Numbered from the stretch's first letter, positions 24,539 through 37,454 are shown. The stretch: DNA of 64,000 nucleotides from Mesorhabditis belari (GCA_958450365.1 CAUEEP010000742.1:5623001-5687000); one strand, 5' to 3'. Program-made: numbers and translations. The notes: generated from the letters alone by a model not told the origin.

Positions 24539-25468
24539 TAAAGAAAAATAAAATTAGTGTAATCAAATAGACAGCATCTTTCAAAATAAAAATCAAGAAG
24601 AAAAACGTAATCAAGAAACAATTTCTAGTTTCATCGGAAAGATAATAACAAAAGTGGGAGAGTTGCTCAGTTTTTAGATCTCTAAATTGGACAACATAGT
24701 TGTTGTTTTACCAAATTGTCTACTAATAAATTGAACATATGTTTACAAAATGTTAAAAAATCCAATTCAATGAAAACAAGTGTGAAGTGGGGGTTTTGTG
24801 TTTGCACAGGCCGCCTCTGGCGATGCTGCTCGTTTATAATGCACCCACGGGTTACGGTAGTTTTCGACGGACAGGCTACGTGTAGCTTTCTATTGTGAAA
24901 GGGAAATTTGAGGATGAGGAAAGGGATTTGAGCGTTGAAACTGGTTCATCTTGTTATGCAGAAGTGACTAGACGCGTAGATAGTTAAAATTTGGCCCTAG
25001 ATCTAGTGCTCCGGTCAAGAATGGCTAAAGAAAGCAAGCGCAAATACACGTACTCGTTGGCTTTGTGCCAAATTCGAGTGTTTTTCACTCGGTGATGTTG
25101 GTGTTTCTGTTGATTGAGAATGTGTTATCGATAAGTTTTTTGAGATAAGATCGGTTATCTTCTTGAACTTGTTAGTTACTAACGCACTTACATTTAAAAA
25201 CTGTTTGGCGCATAAACGACAAGATTTTGCTTGCAAAAGCTTCACAAACTTTACAGGTTCTTAATGTTTAGCCTTTGCTTGTTCCCCTTGTAAGGATGCT
25301 TTGGCCTTTAAGATGCCCCCATTCATCGAATCATTTTTTTTCAATCAATAACTTCCCGAATACCACATTTACTGTTCTTTCTAACTTGCCAATGACTTTG
25401 TGATTTGTTTCAGAAACTTTTAACTTTTTGAAGAAAGCAATTTCCCGGTATTTCCAGATCCATGTCGG
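24539..25468. other. Divergent intergenic region
   Basis: Upstream of the reductase operon and of syx-5. There is a C-rich patch at 24790-24890 and otherwise AT-rich sequence. No exon with paired splice sites was found. Confidence 0.5.
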
Positions 25469-27597
25469 ATGTCTGATTTATCGGCGATCCGATCTCGCAG
25501 AAGATACAGAGGCACAGACGACACATCACAATACACGACACAAGGGGGAACAGCAGCACAACTTGGACAGACAGCGATCAATTTTGACTTTCAGCAGCCC
25601 GAAGTCAAGGAGCATAATTTTCAGGTCGTTCATTGTTTTGTGGTTTTTTGTTTAGAAAGTTTTGCGCTAAATGATTTACTTGTGTAATGAATATTAGGTC
25701 TTTATCTATTGAATGTTTCCAGAAGCTAGCTTACCTGTTTAAAGAGACCGTTAAGATTTACTTGGACTTCTTCATTGGAAACTTTTCTACGAGCATTTTC
25801 TTTAGGGATCTTTTTTTCAGATTAAATCTCTGACCAATTTTGCAATTTATTTGTTTAGCAAACCGTCTCCACCTCGATCAATACCGTTTTTGGGGCCTCG
25901 ACAACACAACTTTGGAATTCAGCACAAGTTTGAAAATCTTTACGGCTCAAATTTATTTTTGTTTAGGAAGCGTTTTCATCGTTTCAACCATCGTATTACT
26001 TGCCCACATCATCGAGTTTCTCTAATCTTCCTCCATCAGAGCCCGAGGAACCTGCTTCTAAAGGTTCTAATATTTACTTTACTAAAATTATAACACATTT
26101 AACATTTGATAGACTAGAATTTTTGTAGAACCATAATTTATTTTTTTAAGTTACATATAAAGTTTAGATCCTGAGCTTATCTGGTTTGGAAAAGAGGAAA
26201 AAATCCCTGCAAATATGCCGTCTCGAGATCGAACCACCGAATTCAAAACAACCGCAAAATCGTTTCAAGTTTCTTTATTACGTTATGAAAGCGTTCACTT
26301 TCAATTTTTAGATGAAACAGCAAGGAAATGGTTTCCCTCAAGCGTCACACAAAAATGGAGTCATCAATGAATCGATTCAATTCAATCAAATTGCCAAGTA
26401 AATATCTACGTACTTCGGAGTTACGAATGTTGGCATTTTCAGGCGCATTGGAAGGGATATGTCTTTGACATGTGCAAAAATGGAACGGTTGGCTGAATTG
26501 GCGAAGAAAAAGAGCTTATTCAATGATGGACATGAAGTAGAGGGTCTTTCCAAAGATATCACCGAGGTAAATATTTAACTTTGCTCAATGATTTAACTTG
26601 AAAACTGGTTATCGGTTTTTGATTAAGCTATTTAGGCTATCAAAGCGTTGAATAAACAAATCGCCGCTCTGCAAGAATATTCGCGTAAAAGAAATGGACA
26701 AACGACATCTAAACAGGTATTTTAAATGTCGAACTATTTTGAAAAATGAGATTTTTAGGGACAAGGTCACTCCAATTTGGTTGTTGTTGGATTGCAGTCC
26801 AAACTAGCAAACGTTTCGAAAGATTTTCAAACGGTTTTAGAAGTTCGAACCGAGGTTTGTCTGAGGGTTTATTTTGTATTAGTGGTGATGGCTTTTTAGA
26901 ACTTGAAGCATCAAAAGTCCAGGCGTGAGATGTTCTCGATGGCTGGCCCAGAAATTAGTTCTCTACCGACTTCAAGTGGAACGCCAATGAGTAAGTATTT
27001 CCCGAGAATTTGTCAAATAAACAGGACTGTTCAGTTCGATCGCGTCTTTTGGATGATGATGCAAGTGCTGGAGGTAGTGTGACTTTGAATATGGATTTGC
27101 TTGCGCCGCATCAATCACAACAGGTTGGTTATCGCATTATATTTTTAACTTTAGGTTTACGGCGACCAATCAACTGTTTATGCCCTATGATTTAGTTATC
27201 GCAGTATATTTTTGCCTTTAGGTTTACGCCGATCAATCAACTGCTTATGCCCAAGCTCGCTCGGATACGATGGCTTTGATTGAAGGATCTGTTTCAGAAC
27301 TTGGTCAAATCTTCTCTCAACTTGCACGACTTGTCTCTGAACAAGGGGAAATGATCGAGAGGTATGTTGTTAGGCTATCGAGAGGTATTCGGGTTTTATT
27401 ATACAAAGCTAGTTTCAATAACCTTATTCGTGTTTAGGATCGACTCCAATGTTGAAGACACTGCAATCAACATTGATGCGGCGCATACAGAGATTCTTCG
27501 CTACTTCCACTCGATCAGTCAAAATCGCTGGTTGATGATCAAAGTTTTTGGTGTCCTTTTAGTTTTCTTCATCATTTTTGTTATGTTCCTCACTTAG
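25469..27597 (+). CDS. syx-5: Syntaxin-5, Golgi/ER Qa-SNARE
   Basis: The target SNARE for ER-to-Golgi and intra-Golgi fusion, with Sly1, Bet1, GOSR and Ykt6 partners. Twelve exons run from ATG 25469 to TAG 27595-27597. An N-terminal extension of about 140 residues starts MSDLSAIRSRRRYRG. Then comes the Sed5/STX5 hallmark PSRDRTTEFKTTAKSFQ, an Habc bundle (QIAKRIGRDMSLTCAKMERL, LSKDITEAIKALNKQI), and a linker with SRREMF. The Qa-SNARE motif (IEGSVSELGQIFSQLARLV ... EQGEMIERIDSNVEDTAIN) carries the zero-layer Gln, and a C-terminal anchor follows (VFGVLLVFFIIFVMF). The internal ATG at 26215, just before SRDRTTEF, would give the short form known in mammals. Nine of 11 introns end in TAG. Identification is secure. 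Confidence 0.95.
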
Positions 27598-28013
27598 ATT
27601 TTTGCGCTTTGGGGTAGGTTTAATTTATTGACGATTCTGATTGTGTTTGTTGCTCTTTTCTGCACATTGATTTTCTTTTTGTATCTATCTGTGATAGTTT
27701 TCAGTGCTCTTGCTATGTGATTTTTTTGGCATTAATCATGAGAGTTCTTGTTTTTTTATAATCAGCACTAAATTCGGTTTATTTTATTTTTAAAATTGTA
27801 AAATGATCATAAACTATTAGAGGTGTTTATTAGGGGTTTTGTTGATTCGCTGACCGGTTAATAAACTATTTTTTTAATTATAAAATGTCGTTGAAAGACT
27901 TGGTTGTTGGCCGAGCGTTATCTTTTCAGCAAATCTGTTTTGAAGTTAGTTGGAGCACAATTGCGTGCATGGATTCGATCCTTTGTGTGGTTTTATAACG
28001 AATTTATGTTTAG
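27598..28013 (+). other. Gap between syx-5 and HRD1
   Basis: 416 bases, T-rich, with TAATAAAC near 27859 and AATTTATGTTTAG ending right at the next ATG. The two genes could be independent or form a loosely spaced operon. Confidence 0.45.
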
Positions 28014-31000
28014 ATGCGAGTATCGGCAGCACTCATTGTGTGGTCATCTTTCGCGATGACGGCGGCCACGGTGACGCACGCCTTTCTCATCCACAAGCAA
28101 TTCTACCCGTCGATTGTCTACCTCACAAAAAGCAACGCTTCAATGGCGGTACGTTTTGACTAGACAATAACATTATAACAAAGCTTTAGTTGCATTCAAC
28201 AATAGTCTATTTTAGGTTATCTACACGCAGGCTATCATTCTCGCCTACTTGGTCTTTCAGCTAATGAGACGGATATTCTTCGGTGACTTGAGAGCTAGCG
28301 AAAGCGAAGTAAATTTCAATTTTTTACACTTTACCAATATTTGTATTTAGCATCTTAGCGAACGGACATATGCGGCCATAATGGAGACTTGTTTAGCATT
28401 CACTGTTTTCAGGTATCTTTTGACTTTTTCCGCACATTAAATTCGTATACTTTTCAACCAAAACAGTGTTTATTTAGGGACGAGTTCAATTCTACGTTTG
28501 TGATGCAATTTGGCCTTTTGTTATTTGTCAAGGCTTTTCATTGGCTATCAGAAGATCGAGTGGACATGATGGAAAGAAGTCCGGTGATCACTCTCAAATT
28601 TCATCTACGAATGATGGGTGGGTTGAGCTTAAAACTTTGTGCTATTTAAGAAGATTATTGGGCACTTTTGCTATTGGCCTGCTCCCCCCCCCCCCTTCCC
28701 CTAAACCACATGAAATTTTTGGAGATCGGGGTTCCCCCGTTTTTCATTAATGCTTTGGTAAGGCAAATTAGCCTCCAAAATTTTTTGTGTGATTTGAGGG
28801 GAAGGCAAACAGCAAAAGTACCGATTATTGTGGATTTTTTAATTTGACAACTTTCAGTCTGAATTATAAAAACCTTCATTTTCTAATTTAGCGCTGGTTT
28901 GCCTTCTTGGTGGTATTGACTCTTTTATGGTATCTCATGCCTACTTCACCACTTTGATTCGTGGAGCGAGTGCACAAATTGTATTTGGATTTGAGTGCGT
29001 TTTTCATTATTTATTGACTTCTATCTTTCTTTTAGATACGCAATTTTGATGACCGTTGTGTTCCACGTAACAATCAAGTACGTTCTTCATATGCACGACC
29101 TTCGATCAGCAACTCAATGGGAGAACAAGACCGTTTACATGCTTCATACTGAACTTTTTATAAGTAAGTGGTATATATTTTTAGTTTTTTAGTCCAATCC
29201 TAGATGCGATTCGATGTGGAATCTACTTTTGTTTTATGGCATTCATGCTGAAGGTTCACACATTCCCATTGTTTGCTGTTCGACCATTCTATCACTCGCT
29301 AAGGGACTTCAAGAAGGCACTTGCCGACGTGGTTTTGTCACGACGTGCAATCAATGCAATGAACAAGTATGATATAAAAATAAAACCATTAAAATAGAAT
29401 GGAGATACTATATTGATAGAACCTAAAGATTAAATTTTTGTGCATAAAAAATTATGAGTATTCAACCTTTTCAAGGCTTCTGTTTTAGTCGTTTCCCGGT
29501 TGTTTCTGCAGAAGAACTTTCGAGAATGGATGCCACTTGTATCATTTGCAGAGAAGAAATGACCGTCGAATCAGGTTTGTAAATTGAAAAGTTTTATGTA
29601 ATTTTAAGACTGAAAACGTTGTTTACCTTTATAAACTATTTTGTCCGTTACTATTTCTCCTCTTTTAGCTCCAAAACGTTTGCCCTGCAACCACGTCTTC
29701 CACTCAAATTGCCTCCGCAGTTGGTTCCAGCGACAGCAAACGTGCCCGACTTGTCGAACAAATATTCTCAACAATGGTATCTTGTTTATTACGCCTGACT
29801 TTATGCAAAATTTAGTTCCAACCGCTCCAGCACAAAACGCGGCTCCCGGAGCTAACAACAATGCGATGAACAATAACAATAATGGGGTTGCGTTTGGAAA
29901 TGTTCAGGGAATGGCAATGCGGGTAATTTTTAGTGTTTATGAATTGTTTAAAATTGTTATTTTACGTGTAGTTAATCAAGATAACAATTTTTCTTAGATT
30001 CCGCCAAACTTTTTTCCACTCATGGCGCATCAGTTTGCCCATCAGCCACCTCCGGTGCCACCACAAAATGCTGAAAGGCAAAATCAACAAGGCGGCGAGG
30101 CTCAAGCTGAACAGGTGGGTATCTTATTTTGAACAAAACGTGTTGGTGATAAATTATTCTCGAACATCTTTAGCCAATGCCCGATCACGCACCTTTCACC
30201 ATGCCGCCTTTCATGTTTCAACCACCACCACCACCACCGATGTTTGGAATGGTTTTTTGTGGCATTTAATGCAGACTTTATTTTTATTTTAGCCTGGAAT
30301 GTTTCCACCTCCGCCATTTCCTTTTCCACCTCGTCCGAGTTTCAGCGGACTCACTGATGAAGAGCTTCGACAACTTGAAGGTTTGCAATGATTTTTATTT
30401 GATTCCCTAATATTGGTTTAGGCAATACTCGAGGCGCCCTTGAAGCACGTATTCAGACGCTGAGCAACATTTCGTCGTTACTTGACGCAGCTGTTCTTCA
30501 GATGCAACAATACATTTCGATTGTCAGGTATTGATTCTTTTTGGAGTTTTTTTTATTAAAAACTTTAGCATGCCTTTGACTTCTTTCAACGCGACTGAAA
30601 CGCCATCCACTAGCGAAAGACCAAACGACACGCCGACAACCACGCCGACGCCGACAATACCTACTCCAAAGCTGAACGTAAGGACTTTTCTTCTCTTTGA
30701 TAAAATATTATTATTTAGACGACGTTTGGTCCATCATCGAGTAACAGTGGAATTACGGCATCAAGCAATTCGGAAGCTGTAAGTGTTTGCCAAATGTTGA
30801 AACTAGAATATAAATGTTAGTTGGTCGGTTAATCTTTAATTTTAAAAAGAAACTGATTATTAAAGACCAGGCACCAACAAAAGTTTCTATGTCAGCATAC
30901 TTTCAATCTTAATGGGCTCTACTGACTGTTAATTTTAGGAAGCATCCTCAACTAAAGTCGAGCCAAGCGACGAGAAAGCGACCACATCGGATATTGGGCC

Positions 31001-31171
31001 AAATGGGGACGATGGCGAGATGCCGCCATCAACAAGCGAAAACACAAATGATCCTCTTGATGCAATGCGACAACGGCGCTTACAGAAGTGAGTATTTATT
31101 GTTAGGACCAAACTCGCTTGCTTTTGTTTGTTATTAAATTTTTTGCTTTCAGATTTGCCAAGACGGAATAG
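28014..31171 (+). CDS. sel-11: HRD1/SEL-11, ER-associated degradation E3 ubiquitin ligase
   Basis: A multi-pass ER membrane RING ligase that retrotranslocates and ubiquitinates misfolded proteins with SEL1/HRD3 and Derlins. Seventeen exons. The N-terminal membrane part starts MRVSAALIVWSSFAMTAATV and includes QFYPSIVYLTKSNASMA, ASESEHLSERTYAAIMETCL and EDRVDMMERSPVITLKFHLR. The cytosolic RING-H2 is complete: CIICREEM ... LPCNHVFHSNCLRSWFQRQQ ... CPTCR. A Pro/Met/Gln-rich tail follows (FPPPPFPFPPRPSFSGL, then EARIQTLSNISSLLDA) and ends RLQKFAKTE, TAG 31169-31171. Residue-level similarity to C. elegans SEL-11 is high through the RING. The start is the ATG immediately after a TTTAG acceptor. Fifteen of 16 introns end in TAG, several only about 40 nt long. 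Confidence 0.96.
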
Positions 31172-31803
31172 AATGCTGGTAAATCGATCTACTTAACAAC
31201 AATGTCCCGGTGGCAAGTTCATTTATTTATTACTTATTTGGTACCCTCTATTTGACTATAACTTTGCCTATTAGGTATATCAATTATTATGTGAATTTTC
31301 ATTTCGGGTGTGCCTATGAGCCAATTGAAAAAATGTGTTGCTGTTTAGTTTAGTTCTTAACGCTAGCGAATTTTACTTTTTTGAGTGCAATGTATAGAAT
31401 CTTCAGCTTTTCATCAGTTTTATCTCCTCTACCTTTTGTTGTTTTCTTGATTTCTGTTTTATTGTGCTTCCAAAGCCTGATAATATCGCCAAATTTTGAT
31501 CCTCGTTGATCGTTTCTCGTTTACTTTCTATTTTCTTTTGCTTTCAGCTTTTGAAAATCATCAATCGGTACCTTTTGTGATACTTTTTTTTGTGGTATAA
31601 ATACTAAAAGTGACCTATTTTTAAGCGGGAAGGTAGTTATTGTACACAGTCAGCCTATTGATGGGTCGGTGTTGTTCTCTAAGCGTGAATCATCTCGTGG
31701 TTGGAAAAAGAGAAAAGCGATTGATATCCCAAAGAGAACTTTTGAAAAATCTACTCAAAACAATCACACGAACAATATCTCCATTCAAACAAAATATTCT
31801 AAA
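31172..31803. other. HRD1 3' flank / next promoter
   Basis: AT-rich 3' flank and intergenic sequence. I see no feature beyond an in-frame open extension upstream of the next gene from 31669. Confidence 0.4.
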
Positions 31804-32207
31804 ATGGTGCTTAATGCAGTGGGAATTCTTGCTGTAATGCTTGCATTGATACTCTGTGTGCTTGTCCTTTCGATAATTCATGTTGTCGTTAAGAACTTTT
31901 GTCACCGCCGAAGGAGATGTAGAGGTGGGAAATGCTAAAGTTTATGTAATTCCTCCATTGAAGTAAAAAGCTCACAGAACCTAATATATATTTTTTGTTT
32001 CAGAATACTGCAGTTATATACAGTATCCTGGTAGAAATCTTAAAAATTGATGTTGGTCATTGTTTAGCACTTGACAAATCCTCGACCACTCGACTACCGG
32101 CGATCACTTCCGAGACAAGACAACAAACAAGAAGAATTCCCGATACTTCCCTTATCGATGATCAAAATGATCAGCCACCTCCATATCACACGCTTGTTTT
32201 TGCATAA
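31804..32207 (+). CDS. Small single-pass membrane protein with PPxY motif
   Basis: Three exons join in frame. The first encodes MVLNAVGILAVMLALILCVL... then HVVVKNFCHRRRRCR, a strong membrane helix with a basic cytosolic stop-transfer flank. After two short introns come EYCSYIQYPALDKSSTTR and the end DQNDQPPPYHTLVFA, TAA 32205-32207. It is about 97 residues. The layout (short N-terminus, one helix, Cys/Arg-rich juxtamembrane, PPPY tail) resembles adaptor-type membrane proteins that bind WW-domain (Nedd4-family) ligases; that role is inference. The frame stays open upstream to an ATG at 31669, so a longer N-terminus is possible. No family is recognised. It lies 0.4 kb before the SLC4 gene. Confidence 0.65.
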
Positions 32208-32620
32208 AATTTGCGGAATCTCTGAACAAATGAAAGATATTTATCATCTTTGAAAAACACACCAGACAATCTAAAAAGAGCTTGAAATTTATTACCTTTC
32301 GATGTGCATTGAAAAAAGGTTGAAATAACGTTTCTCCTTTCGTAAGTCTTACTCAAACCAAACTGCCTATCTGATTAATTCTTTGATTTAACTGGATTCC
32401 ATAGCTCTCAAAGCTTTTTTCGACACTTCTGGGTTCAGTTTTTTTTGTAAGCCCCGCTTATGATAATTTGCCGCTTTGATTTTTTTCTCATCGGGTCCAG
32501 TTTGACCAGGTTGAACTGATTTCATATACAAAAAGATTAAAAATACTGTGTTTCAACTGAATACCAGAAAGAAAGTTTATTCGTTAGTTATTGCAAACTG
32601 GTTTGTAAAAGGCTACTACT
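32208..32620. other. Short intergenic region
   Basis: 3' flank of the small membrane-protein gene and SLC4 promoter. No distinct element is recognised. Confidence 0.4.
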
Positions 32621-35600
32621 ATGGCTTCACGATCAAAATTGGCCATTTTCGAAGAGGCCAGGGAGGATTTGAAATGCTTTCGACAAGAAGTAAGGAGATT
32701 TTTGAGAAAAAGTTCGATTAACAAGACTTTTACTAAATAAATACAGGTTCGTTGTCTAAAAGATATCGAATATCTGGATGAAGAAGCGGTGATTGAATTG
32801 GGAGTGGAAAGTAGGAATTTGGAAGAGATCCTTGTCGGGTGAGTGGCCAAGGAAGTGATCAAGCTCTACAATCACAGTTCAAATCATTCAAATCTTGCTC
32901 ACTTATAACCTTTTCAGTCTCTTCGATTCAATGTTCGCCCTCCGTTCTCAAGTGGGCATCGATAAAAGGGAATTTCTCGAGAAAATCTTTGCCGATTCAT
33001 CGAATTTGGGAGAAAACAAAAAGATCGGTTGGGTAATCTCATGAAAATTAAGAAGTGTTCTCCGATTTGGAAGTTTTCAACAAATGAATGTTTCAGGGCA
33101 AACGTTGAGGAATCGAATCCAAATAACCGATTCACAGGGAGTAGATGAGAGATGGACTGTTGTTTAGTAAGTCCATGTTCTAATCTCAATAGCTTATTGA
33201 GCTTGCACACTCAACCTTTATCTAATCCATTCAAACTTTCAGCTGTTCAATGCCATCACTGAGAAGAACGAGAATTGGTGTGGCTCGTTTATCCACAGAA
33301 GTCCCACTTGGTCCCTCACTTGAACAATGTCAATTCATTGTTCTCATTTTAGCCCCAACACATGAGGTGAGACTCAAAAAAGACTCTATTTTTCCCCAAA
33401 GTACTTACCCTTTTAGTTTTTCAAAGTTTATCTGTTGAATTAAACTTTAGAAAGGGACAAAATGTGCTCAAGAAATCGGCAAAACCTATGCAAGTTTGTT
33501 GAGTTGTCCGAATACTTTTGAGCGATTGTTGAAAGCGGTTGATGGAGACAAGATTAAAGTTAGCTTTGCTTACAACTTTCAAAGTTTCTTCCGTAATTCT
33601 TTTAGGAAATCTTCAATGAGGTGGCGAAAAATCGGCAGGAGTCAGTTGTACTTTGTGTGAAGGATAATGGAAAAGAGAATGATGATGAAGAGGAGGATAA
33701 TGTTCGTTAAAAACATGCTTAGATTTCAACCTTAACACAAAATTTAGTACTCTTGGTTCATTCCATTCAAAGGAATTGTCAATGATGCAAGGAGAAAAGC
33801 GAAGCATTATATTTCCGATTTTACAGATGGTTAGTGGTTTTAGTTTTAATTTAGATATGTTTCCTAATATATTTCAGGATATGCTGATGCCCGCAGTTTC
33901 CGTAAAGTGATCAGCACAGCCGTTTTTCTTGTGTTCACCATTTTGCCCACTTCAATAGCTTATGGAATGTTGAATGATGAGAATACCAAAGGAATGATTA
34001 GTAAGGGGAAAAGTGCTGCATACCAAAAATAGGCTTTAGACGTACAAAAAGTGATAATCGGCCAATGGATTGGTGGTTTATTCTTTGGATTGGTTGGGGG
34101 ACAACAATTGCTCATTCTATCGACTACCGCTCCACTCAGCATTTACATACATGGTTTGTGGATAAAAGAATGGGTTTCTTAAGTTTTTTTTAAAATAAAA
34201 GATTCTATAATAAACATGCTTTACAGTAATCTACAACATGGCTCAATCAAACGGTCTCGATTTCTTTTCCCTTTATGCATGGGTTGGTGTGTGGTCACAG
34301 ATTTTTCTGGCCATTTTCGCCATCTTCAATGTGGCTAATTTGATGAAGTTCACAAAAAGGTTATTTAAAATGATTAATTGAATATCTAGCGAGCTTAAAC
34401 AGTGATGTTCAGATCAACCGAGGAGATTTTTGGCCTTTTCATCGCTTTCGCTTTGACTTACAAAGCTCTGGCGGCGGTGATTAAAAGTGGGCATTAAAGA
34501 AAGAAACGGAACTCTTTATTGCTTTTAATTTAAGCTTTACATTTCAGCCTACAACTACAGCTATAGAAATTGCGGGATTGGTCATAATGGAACTATGGGA
34601 ATGGAGGGTAAAGAAGCTTTGTTTGGTGTGTAATCTCAATGTAAATCCAGATGGTTGTTCACCGGAAAGCGCTCTTCTTTTCCCATTGATGGTTTTCGGA
34701 ACTCTTTGGATTGGATTGACACTGGATTCGGCTAGGAAAAGTCATTATTTGACAGGGTTGGTGAAACTAACCTCTTCATTTCAAATTTCCAAGCTTCAAG
34801 TCTTTAGTTTAATTCGTGATCTTGTCTCCGACTATGCCCTCCCAATCGCTGTGATTATCATGGCGATTGTAGCAAAGATATTTTTCTTCAATGTTGAAAG
34901 TAAGTATTAGTACTTTGTTAGCATCGTAGGCCAAGATTTGAAAAAGATTGACATTCAGAGGAATCATTCAATGTCTATGATGAGATTGATATCGCTTGGG
35001 CTGGACCGGAGAAGCTACCATTTTGGGCACAGGTGAGTGAAGAATGCCTCATACTTTGTGTTTGGATAAACGTCTCTGGCCTGGCATACATGGGTCTCAA
35101 AAAAGAAGTGTAATCTATAAAAAGATAACCACTTCAAATTTCATCTTTTCAGGGAATGGCCGTCGGTCTCGGTTTCCCCTTGTCTCTTCTCTTTTATATG
35201 GACCAATTATTGGTCACGAATACTGTCGATAATAAACAAAACAAGTCAGTTTTAAGAAAAACAAAATGAAAACAAAGAATCTTTAGCTTAAAGAAAGGTT
35301 CAAGCATGCATTGGGATCTTCTCGTTGTCTCTGTGTTGAATGTTTGTCTTTCCCTTTTATCACTTCCATGGATGCACGGAGCACTTCCATCTGCATATTT
35401 ACATTTTAAAGTGGAGTGTAAAGAATTTCAAAAATAAAAGTTGAAATACAGGCTCTCGCTGACGTTGAACATCGTGTCCATAATGGGGTGATGAGTGAAA
35501 TGTTTGTCTTTTTTTAAAAACTATTCATCTATGGATTCTAAAAACGAATTTTTACAGAATGGTAAAGGTTCGAGAAACAAGATTGGCCGTTTTGTTGGCT

Positions 35601-36302
35601 CATCTCTTGATGATTCCCATCTATTTCTATTTGATTCCATATTTTACCGCTTTTGTGCCGACATCGCTGTTCCATGGTGAGACATTTGAAAGTGAACAAT
35701 GTTATGAAGTGGTACAATCAACCATTCAGGTCTTTTCCTCTTCATGGCGATCAGCTCGTTGACAGGAAATGAAATGTGGCAACGAGTGATGTTGTTGTTT
35801 ACAGAACAAGTAAGGCTTACTGTAAAGTATACTCGATTATGTAGAATCTTTTCTAGATAACTATAAGAGTTACAAAAGATTGCCTAGATTCAAGAAATTG
35901 ATTTCAGAGATCTTATCCAGCCATCGATTATTTGAGGCGAGTCCCACAGAGGATCGTTCACACCTTTACCCTTATTGAGGTGAGCCACAAAAGTGATTTG
36001 AAGAATATTTGAAGATTTGAAGAAAGAAGAAGAATAAAGAATAGAATTTGAAGAATTAGCCGACGAATCTTTAGATTTTGCAACTCGTTGTGTTGATCGT
36101 TGTCGGATTTTACCCTTTATCTTATGTGGAAATGGTTTTCCCGGTGATCATTGCATTGTTTATACCGTTTAGGTAAGCGAATCTTATGCAAAACGATTAC
36201 TTTTTCCAAATCTTGAATAATTTAACCAACTTTTCAGGCATTTCCTTTTGCCACTCATCATCTCCAAGGAGCATTTAGAAGTTTTGGATAGTGAACATTG
36301 AA
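32621..36302 (+). CDS. SLC4-family anion/bicarbonate transporter
   Basis: A plasma-membrane transporter of the band 3/bicarbonate/borate family (C. elegans ABTS proteins). About 25 exons join to roughly 770 residues from ATG 32621 to TGA 36300-36302. A compact cytosolic domain includes [20 protein letters not shown] and [16 protein letters not shown]. It is followed by the gate-domain start ([20 protein letters not shown]) and SIAYGML. Then come the signature [19 protein letters not shown], the re-entrant part ([14 protein letters not shown]) and the most conserved block: [66 protein letters not shown]. The end is LEVLDSEH. One large hydrophilic loop carries N-x-S/T sites ([14 protein letters not shown]). 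The intron there is best read as 43 nt from ATGGAG|gtaaag. No stop or frameshift was found. The transported ion cannot be fixed from sequence. Confidence 0.93.
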
Positions 36303-37446
36303 AGATTTTGTTTATATAAAATGTTGTCTCTTCGCACAAAAACATCTAGCAAAAACAAGTATTTTGAAAGACAATCCATTAAAATGGTCCCTCAATTTCT
36401 CTTTAGTTGCCCTTTCTGTTTTCGCCTCTTTTTCCCATCACAGCTGAGAGAATCAATATCGAGAGGAGGCAAAGAATTGTCTGCCTGTGTCTGACCGAGT
36501 TGAGACAGCTCTCATCTCTTTTTTCGTTTCTAAAGAGAAAGAAAACCGGTCGAAAGGTTCAGCGAACTTTATTCAGCCGGTATTCTGAGATAATAAAATA
36601 TTGCAAGGTAAAAACCATCTAAAAATTCAAATAGTATCACTCACGGATCTTGTGAGGGCTAATGCTAATGTAGCTATAATCTTGAAAATACGTAAAAGTA
36701 CAAGTTTGAATCGTTGTTGAAGTTTGGAGACAGTTGCTCTTTCAAAACATAGCAAGAATCTCAAAAAACAAATTGTTTGCTAAAATGCAACAATCGCGTT
36801 GACGGGATACTGTAGTCGTTTTCTAAAATGCAACTGAAAAAAATTGAAAAATGTCATTTTTCATTTGCACAATTTGTTGATTTGGTCTTTTTACGCAACG
36901 TAGGCTAGTTTTTCAAACTTTGAGTCCTTTTTTTAAGCTTTACTTTAAATTAAACACTGATAACAATGGCTACAACGCTAGACCGAAAAAGACGAATTGG
37001 TTTTTAAATTTCCGTGATAGAAAATTGTTTTTGAATGAAAATGTGATCAGTGTTTAATATTTTTTCTTGATGTCAGAGTGATCCCGTTAGACTCCCCTCT
37101 TTTTTTCATTTTCTCTCCCCAATCCCCCGCTGTTTACGTAAGCTTTTTGGTCAGCCTTCTTTCTTGCGACATGAATTTCGGAAAGTTCCCCAAAATCGAT
37201 AGCCTAGAGACGCCGAGAAGCAGAGACAAACCCATTGCGCTGCGGTTTTTGAGTCACATGATTTCAAATTTAACCAATTGGCCAGCAGATGTGTATTTTT
37301 TGATCTTATCTTATAAAGCGCATCTGCTTTGCTAGAAATTGATCGCAAACTCTTGCCAATGGCCTGCAATTAACGTGAACCCAGAGTCAATTAACATGTG
37401 CGCTATTAACATGCGACTGAATAACGCGTCGCGGTCGCTGGGTTCA
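36303..37446. other. Intergenic region
   Basis: SLC4 3' flank and the upstream region of the next gene. A 9-bp inverted repeat TGAACCCAG/CTGGGTTCA lies at about 37377 and 37437. I see no other gene. Confidence 0.5.
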
Positions 37447-37454
37447 TATAAAAG
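37447..37454 (+). promoter_or_regulatory. TATA box
   Basis: TATAAAAG in a GC-rich context (GTCGCTGGGTTCA upstream, GGCGTTTGGGG downstream), 116 bases before the ATG of the basic-protein gene. It is the clearest TATA element in the window and suggests a strongly or acutely induced gene. Confidence 0.6.

Noticed and set aside
34622..34646. 25-nt intron in the SLC4 gene
   Set aside because: A better donor 18 bases upstream (GAG|gtaaag) gives a normal 43-nt intron and keeps the frame.
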